Below are positions 8,089-17,300 of a DNA stretch of 64,000 nt, in pieces; the first letter of the stretch is position 1, and every line of letters starts with the position of its first letter. A program made the translations under genes and the position numbers. Source of the DNA: Palsa-461 sp963768185. GTDB lineage: Bacteria > Actinomycetota > Acidimicrobiia > Acidimicrobiales > RAAP-2. The notes beneath the pieces were generated by a model. It was not told the origin of the DNA, did no database searches, and saw only the letters and a list, made by a program, of their open reading frames with translations. Location of the stretch: NCBI GenBank assembly GCA_963768185.1, contig CAVYGS010000004.1, positions 496,001 through 560,000 on the forward strand, written 5' to 3'.

Positions 8089-9279
8089 ATGGCCGATGAC
8101 GAGCTCTTCTTCGTTCGGGAACGGCAGCTGGATTATCCGGTCTTCGACTCGGACAATCACATGTACGAGAACACGGACGCCTTCACGAAGTTCGTTCCAT
8201 CCGAGTACGACGGCATTGTGAAATACATCCAGGAGGGCAACCGGACCAAGCTCACGGTCAAGGACCGGATCAGTCGGGCCATCCCGAACCCGACATTCCA
8301 ACGCGTAGCGCCGCCCGGCGGTCAGAAGGACGACCCGATGCAGCGCCGTTCGATCGCCGGCCTTGATGCCTTCTTCGACGTCGAGCCGCGCTACAAGCTG
8401 ATGCAAGAGTTCGGCATCACCCGGTCGCTGATGTGGCCCACGCTCGCCAGCGTCATCGAACAGGCCATGCCAGAGGATCCGCTGGCAACGCACGCCGTCC
8501 TGCACGCCCTCAACGAGTGGATGTACGAGCACTGGACGTTCGGCTATGAGGACGCGATCTTTGCCACGCCGGCAATCGGCTTGGCGATTGTGGACCGCGC
8601 CGTCAAGGAACTCGAGTGGGTGACCGACCGTGGGGCGCGGATCGTCTATATCCGCCCGGCACCGGTATTCGGTTTTGGCGGGCCACGGTCGTTCGCTCTT
8701 GCCGAGTTCGACCCATTCTGGGAAGCCGTGCAGGACAGGGACGTCGTCGTCGGGCTGCACAACACGGTGAACCGGCGCTACCCGGTCGACCTCGCCGAGC
8801 TCGACGGCACCCCGGAGGGGGACGGGTACTTCGAGCGCCCCTCTGCCACCATGGCACCGTTCCACACGCTAGCGACGCCGCGCTCGCAAACGAGCGACCT
8901 CATCGCGTCGATGATCGGTCATGGCATGCTCACTCGCTTCCCGCGACTGAAGGTCGTGATCGTGGAGCACTTCAACCAATGGACCCGCCCGATGCTGAAA
9001 CACTTCGCCGATGCCTACGAGCGCGCACCGAGCCTGTTTGATGAGGACCCGCTCGAGGTGCTGCGTCGGAACGTCTGGATCCACATCTTCCGTGACCCCA
9101 ACCCCGTCGAGCTAATCGGCATGCTTGGTGTTGCTAACAGTATGTTCGGATCTGACTTCCCACATCCCGAGGGTCTACGTGATCCCCTCGCCTTCTCCGA
9201 CGACGTCGCGTCGCTGCCGCTCGAGGATCAGCAGGCCATCATGGGTGGCAATCTCGCCCGACTTATGAAGGTCGCGTAG
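8089..9279 (+). CDS. Amidohydrolase family 2 (amidohydro-rel) metal-dependent hydrolase
   Basis: A 396-residue TIM-barrel hydrolase/decarboxylase-like protein. The N-terminal metal motif reads FDSDNHMYENTDAF, a DxDxH version typical of this actinobacterial subfamily. Other landmarks are GITRSLMWPTLA, VYIRPAPVFGFGGPRSFAL, VGLHNTVNRRYP (metal His), VVIVEHFNQW and the C-terminal GSDFPHPEGLRDPLAF with the catalytic Asp. CAGGGGGATT lies upstream of the ATG. Such proteins occur in aromatic or lipid-like catabolism. A second family member lies at 17301-18509. Confidence 0.9.
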   Translation: MADDELFFVRERQLDYPVFDSDNHMYENTDAFTKFVPSEYDGIVKYIQEGNRTKLTVKDRISRAIPNPTFQRVAPPGGQKDDPMQRRSIAGLDAFFDVEPRYKLMQEFGITRSLMWPTLASVIEQAMPEDPLATHAVLHALNEWMYEHWTFGYEDAIFATPAIGLAIVDRAVKELEWVTDRGARIVYIRPAPVFGFGGPRSFALAEFDPFWEAVQDRDVVVGLHNTVNRRYPVDLAELDGTPEGDGYFERPSATMAPFHTLATPRSQTSDLIASMIGHGMLTRFPRLKVVIVEHFNQWTRPMLKHFADAYERAPSLFDEDPLEVLRRNVWIHIFRDPNPVELIGMLGVANSMFGSDFPHPEGLRDPLAFSDDVASLPLEDQQAIMGGNLARLMKVA

Positions 9280-9302
9280 GGCGAACGAATGGCGCGCAAC
9301 TA

Positions 9303-9720
9303 GTGAGATGCCTGGTCGATGACGGTCAGTTGAGTCCTCTCGACCTCACCATCGCTCCGAACGGCAACGTCGTGGTGTCATCGGAGTGGCCCTTTGGGGC
9401 ACCAGAAGCCATTGCGACCGTCCGGGAGTACGACGGTGGGACCGGCCGCCTCATCCGGGTCCTCAATCCTGACCGAAGGGCACGATTTCGCAATCCTAGG
9501 GGGCTGCGGTTCGGCCCAGACGGCAACCTCTACTGCGTTTCACGTACGAAGTCGTTTGCTTCGACTATGAGACTGGAGTTTGCTCGGGGTCGAATTATCA
9601 GTGTCACGAACCCGTTCGGGCAAGCGGTGGAATTCTTCGGCTGAAGACGTCGAAGTACAGCTCGCTACCGAGCACTGTCTCAAGGTTCTCGAGCGCGCAC
9701 TCCTGCACGAGTAGGACACA
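9303..9720 (+). pseudogene. NHL/SMP-30-like beta-propeller remnant
   Basis: A truncated, frameshifted fragment. The frame from 9303 reads beta-propeller repeats: LTIAPNGNVVVSSEWPFG, ATVREYDGGTGRLIRVL and NPRGLRFGPDGNLYCVS. Near 9540-9546 the pattern moves to another frame (YEVVCFDYETGVC). It has only two to three blades, where family members have five to six, and no good start. It follows the amidohydrolase by 23 bp and was probably once in its operon. Confidence 0.6.
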
Positions 9721-9797
9721 AAGGTGCGGTGGCCGTCGCCATCCACTTTCGAGGGGCAGGCTCCGCTCGGTGGGCGGTTCGCTCGCTCGCCCTTCGC

Positions 9798-10964
9798 TCA
9801 GCGGGTGAGCAGCAGGCTCCCGGCGATAGGGCCACCCCCGACCGACGCCACGGCCACCTCGGCGTCGGTTACCTGGCGCTCGCCCGCCTGATGCTGGAGC
9901 TGGAGGCAGGCCTCGTGGAGTATCCAGTAGCCGTGCAGGCGACCGGCCGAGAGCTGGCCCCCGTAGGTGTTAAGGGGAAGACGTCCATGCAGTCCGATCT
10001 GCGCCGGGTCGGCGACAAACGGCCCGCTCTCCCCGTCGGCGCAAAAGCCGAGGGCTTCGAGCCATGCGAAGGTGATGAAAGTGAACCCGTCATAGAGCTC
10101 TGCCACATCGACGTCGCCCGGCCGAAGGTCAGTGTGTGACCACATCTCGGCGGCCGCGTCGACCGAGGCCATCTTCGGGTAATCGGGCCGCTGGTCCCAG
10201 CCGCCGGCCCCGGACGCGCCGCCCATCGCCTCGACTCGTACCGGACGAGGGAAATCCGCTGCGCGCTCAGCCGCCGACACGACGACGGCGACGGACCCAT
10301 CCACCGGCACGTCACAGTCGAGAAGGCCGAAGGGATCGGAGATCGGTCGCGCCGAAAGATAGTCGTCAATGGTGATGGGGTCGCGGTAGGTGGCCAGTGG
10401 GTTCAGCGCCGCGTTGCGACGGCTGTTCACCGCCAGCGCCCCGAGCTGCTCCTTGGTCGTCCCGTACAGGTGCATATGGCGACGGCAGTGCATGGCCAAC
10501 CAATTCGCCGCCGAGTAGGCGTGGTAGGTGAGCAACACCGCCATGTCATTCATGCCGCCCATCTGAGGCTCGGGCTCGTCCGACCTGGGCCTGGGCCTCG
10601 GCGGGCCGTCTCCCAGCAGAACGGCGCCACCCATCATCTGCACCGTGCGATACACGACGGCGTTGGTCGCGCGGCCCTCGGCGACCGCCAGGACCGCCGA
10701 CATCACCGGAGAGAGCAACCCGCCAGTGCTGAACCCACCACCGGTCCACCGGGGCTCGATGCCCATCGCCTGGACCACGTCCTCGATGGGGGTATCCCCC
10801 ATGGTGGCGATGCCATCGATGTCGGTCCGGCTGAGTCCGCCGTCTGCGATCGCCCGGTCGCACGACTCCAGGGTGAGCTCGATACCGGGGATGCCGAGGC
10901 GCCTCCCGACCCGGGAGATCCCGATCCCCGAGATAACCGACCGCCTCTCCGGGATATCTTTCAT
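9798..10964 (-). CDS. Thiolase-fold lipid-transfer protein / Ltp2-like aldolase subunit
   Basis: A 388-residue thiolase-superfamily protein. VISGIGISRVGRRLGIPGIE begins the N-terminal domain, followed by GLSRTDIDGIATMGD. The C-terminal half has DVAELYDGFTFITFAWLEAL, GFCADGESGPFV and PLNTYGGQLSAGRLHGYW. The position of the nucleophilic Cys of true thiolases reads GGGFSTGG, so it should not be a classical acetyltransferase. Proteins of this type (for example Ltp2) act with a DUF35 partner as retro-aldolases or hydratases on acyl-CoA side chains. The DUF35 gene is divergent, 49 bp away. The start at 10964 is chosen from the conserved N-terminus. Confidence 0.87.
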   Translation of the reverse strand: MKDIPERRSVISGIGISRVGRRLGIPGIELTLESCDRAIADGGLSRTDIDGIATMGDTPIEDVVQAMGIEPRWTGGGFSTGGLLSPVMSAVLAVAEGRATNAVVYRTVQMMGGAVLLGDGPPRPRPRSDEPEPQMGGMNDMAVLLTYHAYSAANWLAMHCRRHMHLYGTTKEQLGALAVNSRRNAALNPLATYRDPITIDDYLSARPISDPFGLLDCDVPVDGSVAVVVSAAERAADFPRPVRVEAMGGASGAGGWDQRPDYPKMASVDAAAEMWSHTDLRPGDVDVAELYDGFTFITFAWLEALGFCADGESGPFVADPAQIGLHGRLPLNTYGGQLSAGRLHGYWILHEACLQLQHQAGERQVTDAEVAVASVGGGPIAGSLLLTR

Positions 10965-11013
10965 GGGAGCGAGGGTACTCAAGGTTAAGCCTGGCTCTGT
11001 AGGGTGTCGGTCT

Positions 11014-11484
11014 GTGAGTGAGGTCGTCGACGATCGGACGATCCCGACGCGGATCTTGCCGCCGATCAACGACTCGAATAGACATTTCTGGACCGGCGGT
11101 GAAGTCGGCGAACTCCGGATGCTCCGTTGCCAGGACTGCCGGCACTGGATACACCCGCCGCAGGCCTCGTGTCCGCAATGCGGGGGAACGAACCTTGTTC
11201 CGGAAGCGACAAGCGGCACCGGCTCGGTCTTCACGTACACGGTCAACCGACACCCCTACAGCCCGACGGTGCCCGTTCCCTACGTCATCGCGATCGTGGA
11301 GCTCGACGATCAGCCTGGTCTTCGGTTCACGACCAACATCGTGCACTGCGACCCCGAAAGCGTGACCATCGGTATGGCGGTTCGCGTGCTCTTCGAGCGT
11401 CATGAGGACATCTTCGTCCCAGTCTTCGAACCGACTGCTGCGACCCCTTTGGGTCCCGCGGCCGTCGACGAATGGCGGCAGTAG
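11014..11484 (+). CDS. DUF35 (Zn-ribbon/OB-fold) acyl-CoA-associated protein
   Basis: A 156-residue protein beginning at GTG 11014 (VSEVVDDRTIPTRILPPIND). A rubredoxin-like zinc ribbon, LRCQDCRHWIHPPQASCPQC, is followed by the OB fold with GTGSVFTYTVNRHPYSP, PYVIAIVELDDQPGLRF and VLFERHEDIFVPVFEP. DUF35 proteins bind thiolase-like or MaoC-like partners to handle acyl-CoA intermediates; the divergently transcribed thiolase-like gene is the natural partner. Longer in-frame starts exist but overlap the partner gene. Confidence 0.9.
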   Translation: MSEVVDDRTIPTRILPPINDSNRHFWTGGEVGELRMLRCQDCRHWIHPPQASCPQCGGTNLVPEATSGTGSVFTYTVNRHPYSPTVPVPYVIAIVELDDQPGLRFTTNIVHCDPESVTIGMAVRVLFERHEDIFVPVFEPTAATPLGPAAVDEWRQ

Positions 11485-12339
11485 GCGACTGATCGAGTGC
11501 AATCAGGGGGCGACGACAGCGATCGAGGGACTATCGGGATAGCGGGCGGCAACCTGACAACAGGACGGTCGAACGAGCGCTGCCGGCTCGGAGAGCCGTT
11601 CGGCAAGCGAGAAGGCTGGGATCATCGTCAGCAGGTTGTGCAGATCGTCTGAGTGTTGCAACGCGGATCCAGTGCTCATGCCCGGAGAAGACATAGTTGG
11701 TGACCCGGTCGCGGCTCCACGCAAGGACCATCGCTGACCGGCGTCTGCAGCGGTCGAGCGCCAACCCAGCGGACAATGGACGGTCACATTCCGACTTACG
11801 CCGTCCGGCGCTATGGCCTGGATCGACTTGGCCCAGCAGTTTTTCCACGAGGTCATTGCGATCGCTCGGCGGCGTTGTCCAGTCAGCACCCTTGGTCGAA
11901 CCCGCCGTGGCCAGGTTCGTCTCCTTCGGCGATTCAGTTCAGGTATCGAGTGATGCGGGCAACGTCAGCCAGCTGAAAGCCCAAAGACCGATGGATGACG
12001 TCAACGCATCCTGGCACCGTCCAAGGCGAGGCCCAGATCAATCCGCCCTTACGGAATTGGAAGGAAGCTGCGCCAGTTCACGGCATGGCGCCACGCGGGG
12101 CGCTGCAGGTCCGGCCAACCGTTCGCCAAGCCGGATCAGAAGAAGTCCGATCTGGCGGAATCCGCTCAGCGGACGTTGCCGACGACGCTTCGAGATGGCT
12201 TCAGAGGAGCGTTGGTTCCTTCTCGCCGCGCGCCGTAAGTCAGCCTGTCGCTGCTTGATAATGCCGTCAATCAGGCTTGGGTGCATGGGCGGACTCTTTG
12301 GTCAGGCTGTCCAACACAGACCACACTACGCCCAGGAAC
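11485..12339. other. No confident gene
   Basis: About 850 bp with several overlapping open frames on both strands, none with a recognisable family, good start context and convincing composition. A minus-strand frame (11503-11889) ending in CCQVAARYPDSPSIAVVAP is the least unlikely. The region may be decayed sequence. Confidence 0.3.
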
Positions 12340-12368
12340 TAGACAAAACAACAAATAATAGATATAGT
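12340..12368 (+). promoter_or_regulatory. Sigma-70-type promoter of the ArsR gene, probably leaderless
   Basis: TAGACA (12340-12345) and TATAGT (12363-12368) are 17 bases apart in a strongly AT-rich patch. The ATG at 12378 lies 9 bases after the -10 box, where transcription should begin, and there is no SD. This is the usual layout of a leaderless actinobacterial mRNA. Confidence 0.55.
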
Positions 12369-12377
12369 CCATTACCT

Positions 12378-13361
12378 ATGCAACTTGCAGACTCATCCAC
12401 GCCTTTCTCCCCGTCGGTGGAAGTGCTCGGTCCTTCCTTGGCGCTGGATCTGTCGTGGTGCATCCATGCCGCCCACTCTGACTACCTGCGGGCGGTCCAT
12501 CCGGTGCTCGCTCGCTTATACGACGAACATGGCGATCTCCTCGACCGGATTTTCAGCTTCTGGTCGGACGGCATGACGTGGTGCACTGAGGTCCAGGTGA
12601 TGGCGCACCACGCAGGAGCCATCTCGGTCACGGACTTTTCGACCTTCAGGTCGCGAACCGAGGCAACGGTCGGATCCATCTCGCTCGATCTCGAACTGGC
12701 ATCGGAGGGCGGCGAGGACCGAACGAGAATCTTGGCCCGCCTAAGACGACTCCAGCGTTCGGCGAATCTCCGGCGGAACTACTTCGATCTGCTGGACGAA
12801 CTCTGGTCCGCTGTTGCCCCGTGGTGGGAGAGCGAAGGAGCGCCGGCAGTCGAGCGGACCGCGGCGGATGTCCGTCGGACCTTGGATCGGGGAGTGACTT
12901 GGTACGAGGTGGTGACCACCGAATGCCCGAGCTTTGTCGAGCACCTGCCGGAGATCGTCGAACGCTCCGAGCATGGCTTTCCGGTTGTCCTTGCCCCGTG
13001 CGCGTTGTTCGGCAAGGGCCTCTATCTGGAGTTACCCGGTTGTATCTTGGTCGGCTTTGGGGTCCACAGCGCGGTCCAGGGCGCTCGGGATCGGACCGAA
13101 CACGTGGTGCGCCCGCTCCGCGCGCTGGCTGATCCCACCCGACTCGCCATCTTCGACTATCTCAAGTCCGGGCCGGTCGCGGTGAGCGAGATCGCTCAGG
13201 CGTTCAACCTCGCCCAACCCACCATCAGCGTCCACGTCAAGCGGCTCCGCGAGGCTGGGCTGGTATCGGCGGAGCGTCGCGGTAACCGGCTGGAGATCTC
13301 CGTGAACGAGTCGACCACCGAGACCTTGGCGGCCAATCTCGCCCTACTCTTATCCCGGTGA
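12378..13361 (+). CDS. ArsR-family regulator with N-terminal DUF5937-like domain
   Basis: A 327-residue protein. Residues 1-230 form an all-helical domain (LALDLSWCIHAAHSDYLRAV, LDEL..VAPWWESEGAPAV, VTTECPSFVEHLPEIVERS) like the DUF5937 part of actinobacterial ArsR proteins. The C-terminal 85 residues are a winged helix: PLRALADPTRLAIFDYLKSG, VAVSEIAQAFNLAQPTISVH, VKRLREAGLVSAERRGNRLE. No ArsR-type CxC metal site is seen, so the signal is probably organic. The start at 12378 fits the leaderless promoter; the frame is open upstream but not coding-like. No target gene is obvious. Confidence 0.85.
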   Translation: MQLADSSTPFSPSVEVLGPSLALDLSWCIHAAHSDYLRAVHPVLARLYDEHGDLLDRIFSFWSDGMTWCTEVQVMAHHAGAISVTDFSTFRSRTEATVGSISLDLELASEGGEDRTRILARLRRLQRSANLRRNYFDLLDELWSAVAPWWESEGAPAVERTAADVRRTLDRGVTWYEVVTTECPSFVEHLPEIVERSEHGFPVVLAPCALFGKGLYLELPGCILVGFGVHSAVQGARDRTEHVVRPLRALADPTRLAIFDYLKSGPVAVSEIAQAFNLAQPTISVHVKRLREAGLVSAERRGNRLEISVNESTTETLAANLALLLSR

Positions 13362-13609
13362 GCAAGCGTAGGAACAGGGATTGACTCGCCAACGTGGCCT
13401 TGGCACATTGCGCATTTCGACTGGATCTCTCCCTCATTAACCGATCACGGGCCGCTATTGGCTTGGCTGCCGCACTCCGTCCTGTGGCTGATCAGCTATA
13501 GGCCGCACGACTTAGCGATTGAGAGAAGCGAAGAGTTCGCCGTTGAAGCCCTCGGACTCGCAGGAGTTGATTGCCAGGGAAGGAGCGCCGGATACGACCC
13601 CTGGTCGGC

Positions 13610-14134
13610 TCACCCCTTGCAGCTCCAACTGCCGACCACCTTCTCCGGCGCAAGCGTGGTCAGGTTCCCCGAGACGAGATGTTGGGTTCCCGGCAGAACG
13701 AGGTCGAACGACCCACCATTCTTCTTCAGCGTGAGCTTTCCGGACCCACTCGCGGTCGAGCTCCCACCGGCCATCCAGATGTCTGCGACGTCGGTGGCAC
13801 CGGGCGAGGTGAGGGTCACCGAGATCGGGTAGGCGGCGGGGAACTTGGTTGTCCCGAGCGGGGCATCGATTTCGAGGCTCCAGGTCCCCTTGAGCGGCTT
13901 GACCCCGGGCAGGGTGAGCTGCGACTGGTAGATGTCACCGCTGGAGTGTTCGGGGATCCCCACCGAGCAGATGTCGGAATAGTTCGACGTGCTCAGGTGG
14001 CCCGTGACCGGACCCGAGATGGCCACCGCCTTCGATTGCGAAGCGGCGGCCGGTCCCATAGCGCGACAGAGGGAGAGCATCGCTGTGACGGTGACGACAG
14101 CACCGACGACGAGACGCTTGCCGGCCATGTTCAC
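13610..14134 (-). CDS. Secreted protein of unknown function
   Basis: A 174-residue protein with an N-terminal signal peptide (MNMAGKRLVVGAVVTVTAML, then AASQSKA as a cleavage region). The mature part is beta-rich, with Gly/Ser/Thr-rich strands (SGPVTGHLSTSNYSDIC, GTWSLEIDAPLG, SGSGKLTLKKNGGSFDLVL), and ends VVGSWSCKG. Two cysteines, one early (SDICSV) and one at the C-terminal end, could form a disulfide. It is related in layout to the secreted protein at 41511-42074, which ends IVGSWNCS. No known family was recognised; it is predicted to be extracellular. Confidence 0.75.
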   Translation of the reverse strand: MNMAGKRLVVGAVVTVTAMLSLCRAMGPAAASQSKAVAISGPVTGHLSTSNYSDICSVGIPEHSSGDIYQSQLTLPGVKPLKGTWSLEIDAPLGTTKFPAAYPISVTLTSPGATDVADIWMAGGSSTASGSGKLTLKKNGGSFDLVLPGTQHLVSGNLTTLAPEKVVGSWSCKG

Positions 14135-14202
14135 CTCCGAGGTTCGCCAGTCACCCGACGGAGATCACGACCGGGAAGGTCGGGATTTCCGGCAGCTTCC
14201 GA

Positions 14203-14380
14203 TCAACGGCCGCTCCGCCGTGTCCGATCCATCTTCCGGGCGCGCCCGAGGGCGCGAATGTGTTGACGGACCTGCTCTAGCAGTTCGGCACGTTCGACTG
14301 GGGTGGCTGTCCACAGGTACGAAGTCGCCCGTCCCGAAACGGACGTCGGCGTAGGGTCCACGCTCGTTCTCGTGGAAATG
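14203..14380 (-). pseudogene. C-terminal methyltransferase-like fragment next to ISL3
   Basis: The frame outside the insertion sequence ends in SGRATSYLWTATPVERAEL with LEQVRQHIRALGR, which resembles the tail of class I methyltransferases (short strand, then ExxxLLxxVRxL helix). There is no SAM-binding part on this side. It was probably cut off by the ISL3 insertion; the other half was not found beyond the right end of the element. Confidence 0.35.
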
Positions 14381-15810
14381 AAGGGCTCATCCGGCTTCCC
14401 CGTGGGTAGCAGGGTAAAGCTGTAGCCCTCCGCAGTGGAAGAAGATGGCCGTCTTGAAGTGCTCGCGGTTGCGGAATCCGTAGGCCATCTTCTTGATCGT
14501 TTGGATCTTCGAGTTGAGGCCTTCGGCAGCAGCATTGGTGATGCGGGCGGCGGAGAAGTAGTTGAGCACGCCGTAGAGGTGCCGCTTGATCATGTAGGCC
14601 ACCTTGATCACCGGTTCGAGGCGCGAGTGGGTGGCCCAGAAGAACCACTGTGTGTAGAACTTCGTGGCCCAGCCGAGGCGGTGGTAGTTCCACAAGACGG
14701 CGAGCGACTCTTTGATGGCCCACGCCCGCGCCGTCTTGAGATTCAGATCCTTGAGCGCCCGGAAGGGTCCCTTGTGCTTAGCCGGCAGGTTGCGCTCGGC
14801 GTAGAGCCACCAGTATTTGGTGCCGACCAGGGCGTCGATGCCGTCGGCGCGGAGCTCTCGGTTCTCGCGCTTTCTCACGGTGTCGACCGCTTCTCCCATG
14901 TGCTTCATGATGTGGAACCGGTCGAAGACGATTTTGTCCTGGGCGTCGACCAAGTGCGCCTCGGCCGAGTTGATGTAGGCCGGCCACATGTCCATGACCA
15001 CGGCTTTGATCCCTTCACGATCGGTGGCGCTGAAGGAGCAGAAGTAGGGATCGAGGCTGGCTTGGGTGCGGTCGTCGGCGATGTACTCGACGCTGGCGCG
15101 CTCGATGTCATAGACGAGGGTGAGATAGGAGTGCCCCTTGGCAATGGCCTTCTCGTCCACACCGATGAGGGCCGGGACCTGGTGCTTCTTTCGAGCCTGG
15201 CCTCGGACGACGGCGCGTTGCATGATCCCCCAGCACTCGTCCCAGCTCGTCTTCAAGATGTCGGCCGCCCCGGTGACGTCGGTCTGTTTCATCACGTCGA
15301 TAGCGAAGCGTTCGAAGGCCTTGGTGAAGCGGCTGCGGGGCTCGGCCCACGGCAGGGGGACCTGGAGGACGCCATGGTCGGCGCACTTGATCCGCGGTGG
15401 GCGCGCCGTGACGAAGGTCTTGAACCCTCCGGTGTCGAGGTGGCGCCACGAGCGCACCTCGGAGTGGTCGTAGAGCGCGAGCGCGGCGCCACAGGTCGGG
15501 CACGGCCACAGCCGTCCCTCGTAGTGGGCGACGTGCACCTCGACGCTGCGTTCTTCGACCGAGAGGACTACGTCCTCGACGAACCACGGATCCACCAGCC
15601 CGAGCACCTGGGCGTACAGCTCGACGTCGCGCACGACCATCACCTCCTGCGCTCCGCTCTTGCCCACGGAGCGACACGATCAGTGTCGCTCCCTCGAGCG
15701 CCTCTTGCACCCGGACGAGCCGGGGGTCCAGGGACGGACGGAGTCCGAGCGAGAACCGGAGCGCAGCGGAGGCCCGCAGCGACCCTGGACACCGGGTGAA
15801 GCCGGGGCCC
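14381..15810 (-). mobile_element. ISL3-family insertion sequence
   Basis: About 1.43 kb with one transposase gene. The ends were placed by an imperfect inverted repeat: left GGGCTCATCCGGCTTCCCCG (14381) against the reverse complement at the right end, GGGCCCCGGCTTCACCCG (to 15810). The left repeat overlaps the transposase stop codon. No clean 8-bp target duplication was seen, so the ends are approximate. Confidence 0.6.
14387..15640 (-). CDS. ISL3-family transposase
   Basis: A 417-residue DDE transposase. It has an N-terminal zinc ribbon (LWPCPTCGAALALYDH..SWRHLDTG..ARPPRIKC), a helix-turn-helix region (AFERFAIDVMKQTDVTGAAD) and the catalytic core: VDEKAIAKGHSYLTLVYD (first Asp), KAVVMDMWPAY (second Asp) and AAAEGLNSKIQTIKKMAYGF (Glu). 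FDRFHIMKHM is a family landmark. It appears intact. Starts at 15640 or 15667 are both possible; the core begins soon after 15640. Confidence 0.92.
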   Translation of the reverse strand: MVVRDVELYAQVLGLVDPWFVEDVVLSVEERSVEVHVAHYEGRLWPCPTCGAALALYDHSEVRSWRHLDTGGFKTFVTARPPRIKCADHGVLQVPLPWAEPRSRFTKAFERFAIDVMKQTDVTGAADILKTSWDECWGIMQRAVVRGQARKKHQVPALIGVDEKAIAKGHSYLTLVYDIERASVEYIADDRTQASLDPYFCSFSATDREGIKAVVMDMWPAYINSAEAHLVDAQDKIVFDRFHIMKHMGEAVDTVRKRENRELRADGIDALVGTKYWWLYAERNLPAKHKGPFRALKDLNLKTARAWAIKESLAVLWNYHRLGWATKFYTQWFFWATHSRLEPVIKVAYMIKRHLYGVLNYFSAARITNAAAEGLNSKIQTIKKMAYGFRNREHFKTAIFFHCGGLQLYPATHGEAG

Positions 15811-16437
15811 ACAGCGGAAGACGGCAACGAGCGGCGTTTCGGCAATGCGGTGCCGTCTCGGCCGGACTCTGTCGCGTCACGACGGGGGCGATCGTTGCAT
15901 CGACATCAGATCAGATCGAACTGGCGTTCGCCCAATTCACCCATGCTGATTCCGGAACAACCAAATGAAGAAACGGCCGCGACCGGAATTGAAAGTTCGG
16001 ATGCTCGTTGCTGCCCACATCCTTCAATCCCTCGATCTCCCGGGGGGCGGAAACCAGGTCCCCGAAGCTGATGCCCTCGAACCGTTCTTCGGGCGCGGAA
16101 CCCCCGACCTGGACAACCGGGCCGCGGCGACCGTGACTGCATTGGCTGCCACGTCTCCGCGAAGTCTGTTTGCGGCGCGACCTTCGACCGCGGCACCCGC
16201 TTTCTCTTCACCGTTACATCTTCGTCTTTGGGTCCCGGCCTGTCGAGCACCCGGCCTTCTGGGCTACTCGGACTCGCCGCGGCTGATGGACGGTAAGCCA
16301 CGCGGGTTGCGGCTCATCGCTGATCGGCCATGGTACGCAGTCGAGACGACGGCGTTGGCCTGGCTGATTTCCCCGTTCGCAGTGGCTAAAGCCGAGCTGG
16401 TCACTGAGGTCTCCGATCACCGGAGCGATTCGGCGAC
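15811..16437. other. No confident gene
   Basis: About 630 bp between the ISL3 end and a small DUF4177-like gene. Open frames exist on both strands (for example 15965-16441 plus) but lack family motifs, SD sites and convincing composition. Nothing can be supported. Confidence 0.3.
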
Positions 16438-16632
16438 CTAAGTCGAGACCTCCTGCCTGAAAATGTAGAGACGCCCGTTACCGTCGAACGCGGCCTGTTG
16501 CTCCACGAGTTCCCAGCCCTCCTTGGCCTTGTCGTTAAGCAACATCTGAAGGCCGCTCTTGCCAGCGGTGTTCTTATAGGTGTGGTCAGGGCCCCCGAAT
16601 TGTTCGATGCTGTATTGCCATTGAGTGCTCAT
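16438..16632 (-). CDS. DUF4177-like small protein
   Basis: A 64-residue protein: MSTQWQYSIEQFGG, then LQMLLNDKAKEGWELVEQQA and a last strand GRLYIFRQEV. The EGWELV motif between a short N-terminal strand and a C-terminal strand is characteristic of DUF4177, a small beta-alpha-beta protein of unknown function. It stands alone, convergent with sequence of unknown function and divergent from the gene at 16724. Confidence 0.75.
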   Translation of the reverse strand: MSTQWQYSIEQFGGPDHTYKNTAGKSGLQMLLNDKAKEGWELVEQQAAFDGNGRLYIFRQEVST

Positions 16633-16723
16633 GCGTTAGAAGGTACTGCCCCTCTCTTCCGCTTGGACCGCGAGCTAGCATGTCAGTAAGCACTCACTAT
16701 GGAAAGAGTGCGGGGGTGGTCAA

Positions 16724-17284
16724 ATGGACCGAGAGCAAATACTGCACATGTTGCGGAACGCGACCGAGGAGCCCTACCAGTTGGGGCTCTCGTTCCGCTC
16801 TCCGATGATCGCGCCGGTGCCGGAGCGTTGCGTTTCCCGGCCGGCTGGCCCGTTGCGCTTCGTGGTCGAGGCCCGCCACCTCGACGACCGGGCTGTTTCC
16901 GGGAACCTGGGCGACGAGGCGGACTCCGACGAAACGGTGTTCGACGATTTCGGCCCGACCCTCCATGTTTACGGGGCCGACGACGGTATCGAGCATCTCC
17001 GATTCGATTGCTTCGCGTACAAGCCGCACTACCACTACGTGCACGAAGATGGGGCGGTCAACACCGTCTGCCGAATCGACCAGTTCGCCGAGGGCGACGT
17101 CGTGGAGTGGACGATCGGGCGACTAACCGAGCGGCTCCCCGAGATGCTCGAGTACTGCGGCGTCACGGCGCTGGCCGAGCAGGCCCGGGTGCACCGAGTC
17201 GAGGTGCTCGCGGCCGTGGAAGCTGTGGCTTTGCTGCTGCGTGACGCAGGGCGGAGGGCCACGGCCGAGCGAGCGGCTGTCTGA
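16724..17284 (+). CDS. Conserved protein of unknown function, paired with an amidohydrolase
   Basis: A 186-residue cytoplasmic protein with no signal or membrane segment. GGGGGTGG precedes the ATG by 5 bases. Its central part (GPTLHVYGADDGIEHLRFDC, then KPHYHYVHEDG and a C-terminal helix LTERLPEMLEYCG) is clearly related to the gene product at 18801-19250 (GATLRVDGRVDG, LRFDDFVDMPHFHAPADGD, IRDHLPEWLEKAG). The PHxH motif might bind a metal. It is followed 16 bp later by an amidohydrolase and is probably in the same operon. Confidence 0.75.
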   Translation: MDREQILHMLRNATEEPYQLGLSFRSPMIAPVPERCVSRPAGPLRFVVEARHLDDRAVSGNLGDEADSDETVFDDFGPTLHVYGADDGIEHLRFDCFAYKPHYHYVHEDGAVNTVCRIDQFAEGDVVEWTIGRLTERLPEMLEYCGVTALAEQARVHRVEVLAAVEAVALLLRDAGRRATAERAAV

Positions 17285-17300
17285 GCGGGACGTCTTGTCC

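Noticed and set aside
14435..15799. 454-codon plus-strand frame across ISL3
   Set aside because: It mirrors the transposase on the opposite strand and has repetitive Gly/Val/Glu-rich composition without family motifs.
15811..16437. Frames of 130-158 codons on either strand
   Set aside because: No SD, no recognisable domain, and composition like random GC-rich sequence.
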